Of a stretch of 64,000 bases of DNA, positions 48,754-57,215 are shown piece by piece. Within the stretch, counting starts at the first letter, position 1; every line of letters begins with the position of its first letter. The DNA lies in assembly GCA_977017575.1 (NCBI GenBank), contig CDRNVI010000012.1:992001-1056000 (forward strand), in the 5' to 3' direction. This DNA is from Paramoeba atlantica (Eukaryota > Discosea). The notes beneath the pieces were generated by a model, which had not been told where the DNA came from, made no database searches, and worked only from the letters and a program-made list of their open reading frames with translations. The translations under genes were made by a program, and so were the position numbers.

Positions 48754-48768
48754 AATTAATTATTCTTT

Positions 48769-49339
48769 TTAATTTGCTTCTGTTGCGCTTCTTTCTATTA
48801 TCCTGCCTTTTTTCAGACCTGCATGAGCAGCTTTCTGCGAAGCTGCCTTAGACTTCAGTTCACTCCTTGTTAATTTATTATGTCTCCTGATTTTTTTCCC
48901 ATGGGCGGAGCACTTCCCAAAGCGGGTGACCCCAATCTTCTTGAGAGCATGCGAATATTCCCCGATATTCCCCTGTATTCGCTGCGTCTTCCATGTCGTA
49001 CCTGTGAAATGTGCAATGGCACATGGGCCGGCTTTTCCATTCCTGTACAACGGAATGATCAAGTGGAATTTTTTCTATGGTATCGTGATAATATTTTGTT
49101 TCGTCAATTTTCCAACGAATGCATTCCGCATTACAAGTAAGCCCGAACACCAATCTAACGAATTCGACACGGTGTTGATTATAATGGAAAATTTTATGTT
49201 GATCCAGAAACGCAAAGAAGCGCTCTACACTATTTCGGATTCGGCGGAATTCCACATCGAACTCCTCGTCTATATCATCTCTCTTTTCCTGGCAAAGGCA
49301 ATGCCGCACACTTATGTAAGCTTTATCATCCATTATCAT
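48769..49339 (-). pseudogene. DDE transposase remnant, IS5/PIF-Harbinger-like, copy A
   Basis: Minus strand. MIMDDKAYISVRHCLC (D-K-x-Y), FDVEFRRIRNSVERFFAFLD, QHKIFHYNQHRVEFVRL and EWKSRPMCHCTFHRYDMED lie in one frame. After a frameshift near 48975 a second frame gives YSHALKKIGVTRFGKCSAHG and a basic tail to 48769. The same order occurs at 43470-44034. The tail is complete here and ends next to the LINE insertion site. The N-terminal half of the transposase, including the first Asp, is not recognisable above 49400. Superfamily assignment is tentative. Confidence 0.6.
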
Positions 49340-49399
49340 TTCATCCTGGGTCTGTGGCTAAGCATGGAAAACTTAGCGTCGCTGGACGTTTTAGTGTCC

Positions 49400-50618
49400 G
49401 CTTATTTGAGTGCATAATCAATTTCCGAAGGCCAGCATACCCATGCAGTTTTGGCTCGCAGTGGCTGGCAGCGTTTGACAGCGTACGGCAGCGTATGACA
49501 CGAATTTGAGAAAAATGAAATTAAATTATTGGCCGCACTTGTATTTGAAAAGGAAAAATTCTACTAGAATTTTTTGTTTTACAAAAACATCGCCTTTCAG
49601 GAACCTTTCACCTTCAATACTCAACTTCAATTCAGTCTGAACTTCAATTCATCACCGAATTCAGCACAGTCCCTTCAGATTTCAATCCTTTCCGCACTGA
49701 GTTCACGTTAAAAAGAGCACGAACGGCTACTTTCGTCTTTGCGCAGGTGACCATTGAGCCGAGCTTATATCACCGCCCCGTTTAGTTCCTGCAGCAAGAG
49801 CTGAAATTCTGCATAGATCCGCTTGCGTGGCATGCTACAGGCATCTGCGAGAGCGCCTAGGAGGCTTTTAGTGTTCTCATGCAAACATCCACCCGAAAGA
49901 CCTAGCACACATTGAAAGCTATCAGACCGGGATTTTTCCTGTTCTGACATATGTATCTTGTTTTCGTTCATAGTAAATCTCACCTGTGGCCCAGTACACG
50001 ACGTTGTCTGGGCCGGATCGACGAAAGGACCGTCCGACACACGTTTTTTCGTGAAGTTTTCGATGGTTCGAATTTCACTCAGCAAGCTTGACCGCACCGA
50101 GACCCCGCCGAGACCGTACCGAATCCCCACCCGCTGCCCCTGGCATGTTCGGGTAACCAGCTGGTTTGTCTTCAGGGAGAAAGGCTCTATCCTATCCTAT
50201 CCTATTAGGCCGATTTGCGTCGGCTGAAAGTGCGACTGCTTCGTTTTTCGTGAATTTTCTCTTAGGTGAGTCTTCTTCCTTCCTTTCGCTCGAACAGGTC
50301 TCCTTTAACCCCGCAGTTCCGGTCCAAAGCCCGGAGCCACCAACTGATATGGGTTTACCTTAACGGTACCTTGTCAGTTTAGCGGAAAGGGGATGGAAGG
50401 TTTACTTTGTTCAACGCTTCATTTCTTTAAAAAAAATCTTTGATTTTCCCATTCATGTAAAGCAATACGAACCGTCTAAAACAGAAGACGCAAACAGCCT
50501 AAAATGTAGGAAAGCTAACAACGCCCTTCAAGGCCTGGAAAAGAGGGGTAGACGGAAGTGCATTCGACACTGGCTTTGTACCAGCAGGGTTAAAGGAGAC
50601 CTGTTCAAGCGAAAGGAG
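49400..50618. other. Repeat-rich interval without a recognised gene
   Basis: Contains TCGCAGTGGCTGGCAGCGTT at about 49455, repeated in the same orientation at about 54515; CAGCGTAYG(G/A)CAGCGTA repeats near 49475-49500; ACTTCAATTCA repeats near 49626-49650; and a minus-strand frame of 121 codons (49765-50130) with no signature. Inverted arms 50281-50331 and 50570-50617 share TCCTTTCGCT-GAACAGGTCT-type sequence with mismatches. It may be the flank of the gag-bearing element. Confidence 0.45.
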
Positions 50619-50660
50619 GTAACGCATTACTACCCTTTAGGGACATTATGCACACTTCCT
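50619..50660. repeat. 42-bp inverted repeat, left arm
   Basis: GTAACGCATTACTACCCTTT...CACACTTCCT. Its exact complement lies at 54034-54075. The pair encloses a minisatellite, a Tc1 element and a gag-like ORF. Confidence 0.9.
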
Positions 50661-50850
50661 GTCCCACGATCGGGTCGAATGCACTCCGTAGTGAACTACG
50701 GCTTACTTGGGCCCGCAAATTTTGTTTTAGAAGTAACTAATTTGCGTTGATAAGTACACGTTAACGACTTATGAGATCGCTGCGCTACATACCGCGTTAC
50801 ATACCGCTACCTGCGCACGCACATACCTACTATTTATCAGGGGCTGGGCC

Positions 50851-51465
50851 CGTATGTAGCACGATCTACCGAGGGTGGACTCGTATGTAGCACGATCCAC
50901 CGAGGGTGGATTCGTATGTAGCACGATCCACCGAGGGTGGATTCGTATGTAGCACGATCCACCGAGGGTGTGTTCGTATGTAGCACGATCCACCGAGGGT
51001 GGATTCGTATGTAGCACGATCCACTGTGGGTGGATTCGTATGTAGCACGATCCACCGAGGGTGGATTCGTATGTAGCACGATCCACCGATGGTGGATTCG
51101 TACACCGAAGGTGGATTCACCATTCGGTGGGTGGATTCGTATGTAGCACGATCCACCGAGGGTGTGTTCGTATGTAGCACGATCCACCGAGGGTGGATTC
51201 GTATGTAGCACGATCCACCGAGGGTGTGTTCGTATGTAGCACGATCCACCGAGGGTGGATTCGTATGTAGCACGATCCACCGATGGTGGATTCGTACACC
51301 GAAGGTGGATTCACCATTCGGTGGGTGGATTCGTATGTAGCACGATCCACCGAGGGTGAATTCGTATGTAGCACGATCCACTGTGGGTGGATTCGTATGT
51401 AGCACGATCCACCGAGGGTGGACTCGTATGTAGCACGATCCACTGTGGGTGGACTCGTATATAGT
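50851..51465. repeat. 31-bp minisatellite with 194-bp higher-order repeat
   Basis: About 18-20 units of period 31 (TCGTATGTAGCACGATCCAC plus CGAGGGTGGAT). Each unit contains CCACC-GAG-GGTGG, a small hairpin. Variant units with GACTCG, TGTGTTCG and CACTGTGGG occur. A variant block with CCGATGGTGG, GTACACCGAAGG and CACCATTCGGTGG occurs twice, 194 bases apart (51083 and 51277). Because 31 is not a multiple of 3 and no minus-strand frame has a stop, all three minus frames are open and encode 31-residue repeats (e.g. DRATYESTLGGSCYIRIHPR). Coding is doubtful. Confidence 0.95.
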
Positions 51466-51519
51466 AAGCGTGCCACAATGCGCTCAGTGGGCTTATGTGG
51501 ACTCCATAATCACCGTTTA

Positions 51520-51553
51520 ATTTATGTATAATATGTACATATTATACATAAAT
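51520..51553. repeat. Perfect 34-bp AT-rich palindrome
   Basis: ATTTATGTATAATATGT and its exact complement, no loop, centred on GTAC. The Tc1 element at 51555 begins directly after it, at TA. Confidence 0.9.
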
Positions 51554-51710
51554 AACCCCTCCGCACCAATAAGGCACCCACCCTTAACTTTTCAGACAAA
51601 TGTCGGTTTGGGCTCATTTTTGTTGCATTTTTCAGATCTCAACGCAAAGACTTTGCGCGTGAAGAAATGAGACAAAAAAAAACGAATACGTATACTTTAG
51701 AGAGAGATTA

Positions 51711-52351
51711 CCATTTTGTCACCATTTCTCCGTTACTCGCTACGCAAGCTTTGAGGCAAGCATCGAAGTTCAAAACCGAATCATAAATAAAATCTTGAGA
51801 CAATTTACGCCAAGCTTTACGTACGCTTTTTATGAGATCTTCTTTATTTGCAAGATTGCATTCATCTACAAGATTTTGTACCATGCTCCACACGTTTTCT
51901 ATCGGTGAGAGATCGGGGGAGTTGGGCGGCCAATTTTTCAATAATTTCATTTTGCTGTCCTCAAGGTACACTTTTGTTTCCTTCGCAATGTGAGGTGTTG
52001 CTCCATCTTGCTGAAAAATACAGTTTGGGGTGCATGGTACTTTTTTTAATGTTTTAATGTACGAAACACATGTAATTGAGTTGGATGGGAGAATAACAAG
52101 GTGTCTTTGGATTCCTTTTTTTTTACTTCAGGGCTCAGAGAGTAAATTTTCAGGCGAATTGTTTTTCAAATATTTTCGAATATGTTTCACATTATACTCG
52201 CGGGTCATTAAACTCGCGGGCTAGTTGTCTTATCGCAACCCTTTGGCCAAACCTCATGCGCAATAACACTTTTCCACTTTCTGTAAGACCACCCCTGGGG
52301 AGTCGATATGCATTTCTTGGTATGAGAAGTGTGTTTTTCAAAAAAATACAT
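51711..52351 (-). pseudogene. Tc1/mariner transposase with internal loss
   Basis: Minus strand. A start ATG near 52351 gives MYFFEKHTSHTKK. In a shifted frame PRNAYRLPRGGLTESGKVLL and MRFGQRVAIRQLAREFN form the helix-turn-helix. The middle, including the first Asp, is missing. The C-terminal half is open: RHLVILPSNSITCVSYIKTL, CIFQQDGATPHIAKE (second Asp), and NWPPNSPDLSPIENVWSMVQ (third acidic block). About one-half of a normal 340-aa enzyme remains, so it is non-autonomous. Confidence 0.85.
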
Positions 52352-52380
52352 CCAACTCTTTTTTAGTTTTCGAAATGACC

Positions 52381-52437
52381 TAAAGACAACGGGAACTTAC
52401 AGATCTCAAAATTTTGCACGATAAAGTGGTGCGATAA
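52381..52437 (-). promoter_or_regulatory. Upstream block shared with the coiled-coil ORF at 19.6 kb
   Basis: CTAAAGACAACGGGAAC, then ATCTCAAAATTTTG and GATAAAGTGG, lies 30 bases upstream of the minus-strand ATG at 52351. A similar block is at 19584-19642 in the same relation to its ORF. Confidence 0.4.
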
Positions 52438-52685
52438 CCCACCTAGCCCCCCTCGTACAAAAAATAAGGGTGGGTGCCTTTTTGATGCGGAGGGGTTTAC
52501 GTGTGTATAGATACGTACGTAGGTATTCATGTAACCATGTGTACACCAAAGATGTCCACAGGCGATTCACTGAGATTCATGTCATAAGTGTGTGTACAGG
52601 ATCTTATAAGCTCACGTTGAGATGGACACATCGTTTACCAGAACTATTATTATCTGAATTACAATCCTTGTACTAGTTTTGTATT

Positions 52686-53774
52686 ATGGTAGACACTATT
52701 CCTGAGCTTGTCCCTGGGGTGAACAACGCCCCTTCCCCAAGGACCTCTTATATGGAGCTTTGCTCCATGAAGCGACTTGGTTTAACCGTGCAACGGGACC
52801 TCGTTGGGGTCCTTCCCGGCGCCATTCAGTTTGCCAAAGAATTCGTAAACATTGATCCCATACTGGAGCGCGCATCCGCATGCGCGGGCAACGGTGACTC
52901 AATCCGAGGTACTCAAGTGATTCGTCGTAACTTGAGTGCCTTGCAACGAGGTGACTTCTCCAGCACGGATGTAGCTCCCCAAGTACTGGTCAAACTGCGC
53001 GATGAACTGTGCGCAGAGGAATCTGCTCTGCTTCGCCCTCAGAGCACCGCTACTGTCCCCGTCGGACAGTCGGAAAAAAGCACCCCAAAAGACATCTGCG
53101 AAGCGTTCCGATCCTTGATCGGAACCCAGGAAGACCCTCGTTGTGGCCCGCAATTGCACGCATGCTTAACACAAACGGGGTTTAGCGGCGAGCCGTGGCT
53201 AACACAAGAGGTGAAGCGTCGAGTCTGTGACGCAGTGGGGGGGGGGGTCTGGACATTGCACTACGCCAAAAGTTTGGCTAGTATGCCGCCGGATACGCGA
53301 TTCCCGAACATCGAGGAGGACGGCGTTCGTCTCGGCCTCTGGACCCTCTTGTGCAAATTAGGGTCCATTCTCTTAACTCATTGCCTTCGTCATGAGGGCG
53401 TTGGGGTGGCCGCGGAGACCCTGGAACAAATTATGATGGGAGAAGCTGCGGACAACAATAATAAGGCTATAGTGTCCCACTTGGCCACCCATGCACGTGC
53501 GGTAGCGCAACTTCAGTCGCAAAAGCGCATCTTAAATTCTACTCCAAACCGTGTTGTAGTGGCCAAAAGGGCTCCCACAAATTCCCATGTGGAGTTCAAG
53601 CCGTGGAAGTTCCCTAAGGCGCCACCGGGTGTCTGCCGTCACTGCGGCAAACGAGGTCATGTGGCTCGGTACTGCAAGGAGTCAGCCACGAAAAATCCCA
53701 GCGATGGTAAGCCCCCACCAGAAAAGCGCTCGCTTATGGGGATGCATTACGTGAGCCGTTACAAGAAGGAGTAG
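52686..53774 (+). CDS. Gag-like protein with CCHC zinc knuckle (retroelement fossil)
   Basis: 362 aa from an ATG, a single open frame. Near the C-terminus is VCRHCGKRGHVARYCKES, a C-x2-C-x4-H-x4-C zinc knuckle as in nucleocapsid parts of gag proteins. The upstream 300 residues are helical and unlike host proteins I know. The ORF itself looks whole, but no polymerase, protease or integrase lies in the window beside it, so the element as a whole is incomplete. It is enclosed by 42-bp inverted repeats (50619-50660; 54034-54075). The family is uncertain: an LTR-type, a DIRS-like or another knuckle-bearing element would fit. The lack of damage in the ORF suggests a fairly young copy. Confidence 0.6.
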   Translation: MVDTIPELVPGVNNAPSPRTSYMELCSMKRLGLTVQRDLVGVLPGAIQFAKEFVNIDPILERASACAGNGDSIRGTQVIRRNLSALQRGDFSSTDVAPQVLVKLRDELCAEESALLRPQSTATVPVGQSEKSTPKDICEAFRSLIGTQEDPRCGPQLHACLTQTGFSGEPWLTQEVKRRVCDAVGGGVWTLHYAKSLASMPPDTRFPNIEEDGVRLGLWTLLCKLGSILLTHCLRHEGVGVAAETLEQIMMGEAADNNNKAIVSHLATHARAVAQLQSQKRILNSTPNRVVVAKRAPTNSHVEFKPWKFPKAPPGVCRHCGKRGHVARYCKESATKNPSDGKPPPEKRSLMGMHYVSRYKKE

Positions 53775-54033
53775 TCCTCTCTAAGAATAGATGATTATTG
53801 GCCATATAGTATCAATTGTTTATCGTGGCGTTTACATGCTTACAAGTCAGCCTGGTTTTCTTTATTTGTCTCACGGATCACCAAAAGAGCAAAAAAAAAT
53901 CTCTTATCTGTTTCACTGCACGCAGTCTAGTGCCAATTTTTGTTTTCATGCCTTTTATTAGAAGATAGTCATAAATTTATCATAGTTGATAGCTATCAAA
54001 GAAGCTAGAAGGAAAGCTATAGAAGAAGCTAGA
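53775..54033. other. Spacer before the right inverted repeat
   Basis: AT-rich. (A)GAAGCTAGAAGGAA occurs twice at 54000-54037, just before the inverted repeat. Confidence 0.5.
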
Positions 54034-54075
54034 AGGAAGTGTGCATAATGTCCCTAAAGGGTAGTAATGCGTTAC
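54034..54075. repeat. 42-bp inverted repeat, right arm
   Basis: AGGAAGTGTGCATAATGTCC...GCGTTAC, the exact complement of 50619-50660. Confidence 0.9.
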
Positions 54076-55046
54076 TTTCGACCCACAACCTTGTTTAATT
54101 CCCTTGACCCTTTACGCTCTTCTCTCACTTCCTTAACGCATTCCGCTTCCCGGAGTGTTTTTCTGTCTTTAGATGACCCTGTTCCCGTAGATGATAAAAG
54201 CGGGGAACCCTTTTTGGTGCACATTCCTCTGCAGCAGTAGTGCATCCTTTTTTTGTAGAAGCAATGGGTAATGTGCTGTCATTTGCCGGAGTCTTTCGTT
54301 TTGGGCGAACGGAAAGACGCAAGTTGATGGATTCACGCAGCCGAGAGTCTTGAGCACTCAGCGTCTTCGTCCTCTTTGTCAACTGGGATGAAAGAGTTTT
54401 GTCAACCAAAGCATCAGCCTTATCATTATACGCATTTCCGTTGTGGGTTTTTCCGTTGACGAAGACGAATCTTCGATCTAAAATTCAAGAAGCTCTCAAA
54501 GGACGTTTTTGTCTCGCAGTGGCTGGCAGCGTTTGGCACTGGCTCGCAGTGGCGGTCTGCATGGGTTCCATTCGGCATGCGAGGTCAATCCCCCTCCACC
54601 TCATCATCATTAGGAGGTAAATCGCCTTCCATTAGACAGATAAAAATGTATACAGCAAATAATTGCTATTGAGGGAGATACTACTCCCTCGCTATCCTAT
54701 ATTAATAAACTTGGCCCGAAATTTGGCCCGACAAAAACATTTCCGGAAAAAGTGTTTTTCGCAAAGAATCAAAGGTAACACCATAAACTGATAGTTTTAA
54801 GAAAGAAAAACGTACCTTTTGGACGACTCGAGACCCCCTTCTTCGGAAGCGATTTGCAAACCCCAATTTGCCACATACATGCTTTTTTGAACTGGAAGTG
54901 TGGGATACGCAAGACCGTAGAGGAAGGAGGAGGCGCAACGCAAAAAGCAGAAGGCGGAGCCTTCTGCCTTTTTGCCGCAGCGACGACGATTTCCTCGCGT
55001 GGGAAGCTGTAAGGAGTCCTAGGGAACATGTTTTTACTGTGTAGCC
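54076..55046. other. Element-derived interval, no intact gene
   Basis: A minus-strand frame (54125-54409) encodes 94 basic residues ending in CAPKRVPRFYHLREQGHLKT, which faintly resembles a degenerate zinc knuckle; too weak to name. TCGCAGTGGCTGGCAGCGTT at about 54515 repeats the one at 49455. A hairpin GAGGGAG-ATACTA-CTCCCTC is at about 54671-54690. Confidence 0.4.
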
Positions 55047-55222
55047 TAGGGTAAACTGGAAGAGGGAGATACCAATAGTGTAGGTGCGGCAGTTTCCCAC
55101 AGGACAAACGGTATCCCCCTTATGGCATGAAGACAGGCGCCTAAAAAGGTGGAGATGCCGTTTGTCCTGTGGGAAACTGCCGCACCTACACTACTGGTAT
55201 CTCCCTCGTTCACTTTACCCTC
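55047..55222. mobile_element. Fold-back element with ~69-bp inverted arms
   Basis: Arms 55047-55115 and 55154-55222. The inner 54 bases differ at two places (GAGGGAGATACCA, TAGTGTAGGTGCGGCAGTTT, CCCACAGGACAAACGG); the outer 15 are less alike. Spacer 38 bp. No coding capacity. A second MITE-like fold-back in the window, unrelated in sequence to that at 11191. Confidence 0.75.
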
Positions 55223-55420
55223 GGTTATTCTTAAGTGACGAATGTAAGTTATGAGACGTGAGTAGGGAAAATAACATCTGCAAAAAAGCGCATGTATTTT
55301 AGCGAAAAAAGGACAAGGTGCGCTCCCAAGCGCTCTCACCCAGTTTCAACCCTCTAAATATAGCATCTCATTTCGTCATTTTTTGACCAAAATTGATTAT
55401 TTCATTCTGTAAAAAGAAAT

Positions 55421-56935
55421 ATGTGGGGAGATTTTCCATGGATACAAAAACTAATACCGACAGCGAGAAACGATTATCGCTGCCTGGAGATGAAGAAAGG
55501 CAATGAAAGAGAAGAACCGTCTTCTGCTCTCGATAATAATCCTCTATATTGTGAGCCACAAGGAAAGGCATTTTCGATGCAAAAGCGTGCAACAAAAAAA
55601 CGGAAACCTAATTTTGAAACATCAAGGACAAGCAAGCCTTCAGGAAAAGTGTTAAACCATGCTCAGGAGCACAAAGTCGACGTTTTTCAAGATTTGAGAG
55701 CGACGGGCTTTGCGCTGCCGTATGATCACCCCACTCCCATTCAAGCACAATCGATTCCAGTTGCGCTGCATGGCGCAAGTATTTTAGGTGTTGCGCCCAC
55801 GGGAAGCGGCAAAACACTAGCGTACGTTTTACCATTGCTTGCAAAAGCCAGAGAAGGATACTCTTCCATTGTGCTATTTCCCACTCGTCTACTAGCACTG
55901 CAATCGCTAGATGTTTGTAAGCAGATCAGTTTCCATCAAGAAAAACAGTCGAATAATACAATGTCTTTTACAAACATTTCCAAGTCCGCTCTTCAGAAAG
56001 AAAATATATTAACTTTCTGCTGTGTCGGAAATTTAAGTGATCAACGAGACGGGGATGTATCGCTCGTCACATTTTTGGAACAAAATCTTGTTCAAGAAGG
56101 GCGCGTACTTTTTACAACGCCAGGCGCAGTGCTTTCTCGATTGAAGAGCAAGGCACCCACTCGGTTATCCCTTCGCAAGTTTCTAAATAGCGCCGTTCAG
56201 ATAGTGGTTCTGGATGAGGTTGATAGATTGTTCGATATTGGAACACGGAAACGTGTATTCCACATACTCAGTCAAGTTTTGTTGTTAAATCAGGTCCTCG
56301 CTTTTTCAGCCACATGTAGCAAAGAAATAAAAGATGTCATTCAAAATAGTTTTCCTCTGGCTGTTTTCCATATCGTCACTGTTGGTCCAAATTCCGTTCC
56401 GTGCAGTAATGTAAAACAAAGCTTCACATTTGTTTCTTCGATGGTGCACAAACAGATTTTCCTACGTAACTATGTAAAATACATCCTGGAAAATGAGGAA
56501 ACTGCTCAAATTCTTGTTTTTTGTGGCTCCAAGTCAAATACACGGAATCTATATAACTTTTTAGCTCGGGAACTTCCTCAGTACGCCTCCCAGTGTACAA
56601 CTCTTTCATCTGATCTTTCTCAATGCGAACGAGAAAAACGTATGGAAGACTTACGTCAAACCAAAAAATTGCGTGTAGTGTTGGGGACTGATATGGTTGC
56701 TCGAGGACTCGATATTCCGTTAGTTGATTATATAGTAAATTTCGAATTCCCACGTAACTTGGTGGACTACGTGCACCGCGCCGGCCGTACGGGTCGGGCT
56801 GGGCAGACAGGCTATTTGCACACGTTAATACGTGATAGAGAAAAACCTTTTGTTCCTGCTCTGTGTGATATGCTTGAACGGCAAGGAATAGAAATTCCAC
56901 GCGATTTACTGTTTTATCGAAATACTGGAAAATGA
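55421..56935 (+). CDS. DEAD-box RNA helicase, Rok1/DDX52-like
   Basis: 504 aa. A basic N-terminus is followed by HPTPIQAQSIPVALHGASIL (Q motif), VAPTGSGKT (motif I, about 123-131), FPTRLLAL (Ia), TPGAVLS (Ib), VLDEVDRLFD (motif II, DEVD replacing DEAD), FSATCS (III), ILVFCGSKSNTRNLY (IV), GTDMVARGLDIP (V) and YVHRAGRTGRAG (VI). These helicases remodel RNA with ATP. PTPIQ-Q-IPV-LHG with a C-terminal region of this size resembles Rok1/DDX52, which acts in 18S rRNA maturation in the nucleolus. An insert of about 45 residues follows motif Ia. The Rok1 call is less sure than the DEAD-box call. Confidence 0.9.
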   Translation: MWGDFPWIQKLIPTARNDYRCLEMKKGNEREEPSSALDNNPLYCEPQGKAFSMQKRATKKRKPNFETSRTSKPSGKVLNHAQEHKVDVFQDLRATGFALPYDHPTPIQAQSIPVALHGASILGVAPTGSGKTLAYVLPLLAKAREGYSSIVLFPTRLLALQSLDVCKQISFHQEKQSNNTMSFTNISKSALQKENILTFCCVGNLSDQRDGDVSLVTFLEQNLVQEGRVLFTTPGAVLSRLKSKAPTRLSLRKFLNSAVQIVVLDEVDRLFDIGTRKRVFHILSQVLLLNQVLAFSATCSKEIKDVIQNSFPLAVFHIVTVGPNSVPCSNVKQSFTFVSSMVHKQIFLRNYVKYILENEETAQILVFCGSKSNTRNLYNFLARELPQYASQCTTLSSDLSQCEREKRMEDLRQTKKLRVVLGTDMVARGLDIPLVDYIVNFEFPRNLVDYVHRAGRTGRAGQTGYLHTLIRDREKPFVPALCDMLERQGIEIPRDLLFYRNTGK

Positions 56936-57215
56936 CTAATGTGACGCATTCGTTTGTTGAAACTAGATTTACCAAAGCGTCTGAACATTGTTCTCGGGTG
57001 TTTTAATTAATTTTGAACAACACAGTACAGAGGTAAAATTTTTACTTCAAAACATTTGCTTTACGATATATTTTAAAAATTATATCGTAATGCAATTGTT
57101 TTGCTACTAAGAAAAATCCCTCCTCAAGAAATAGATTTCACTTTCTTTACAGCTATCTTCATCACGCCTGCACGGTTTATGTTTTGAGACCCACATTTCT
57201 ATTCCGCACACCCTC

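Larger units (their letters stand above)
51555..52497 (-). mobile_element. Tc1/mariner element with TIRs, minus strand
   Basis: Terminal inverted repeats of about 32 bp (ACCCCTCCGCA-C/T-CAA-AAGGCACCCACCC) at 51555-51587 and, inverted, at 52465-52497, with TA at both outer borders. The single-base offset at one end may be a small indel. It holds a broken minus-strand transposase lacking a middle part. Confidence 0.85.

Noticed and set aside
49765-50130. 121-codon minus-strand frame
   Set aside because: No recognised motif, no supporting context; kept only as a mention in the interval description.
50851-51465. CRISPR-like array
   Set aside because: Units are contiguous with no unique spacers; it is a minisatellite in a eukaryotic context.
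50866-51476. Long minus-strand frames encoding ATYESTLGGSCYIR-type repeats
   Set aside because: All three minus frames are open because of the 31-bp period, which is expected from a stop-free unit. There is no unique start, and no flanking coding signal.
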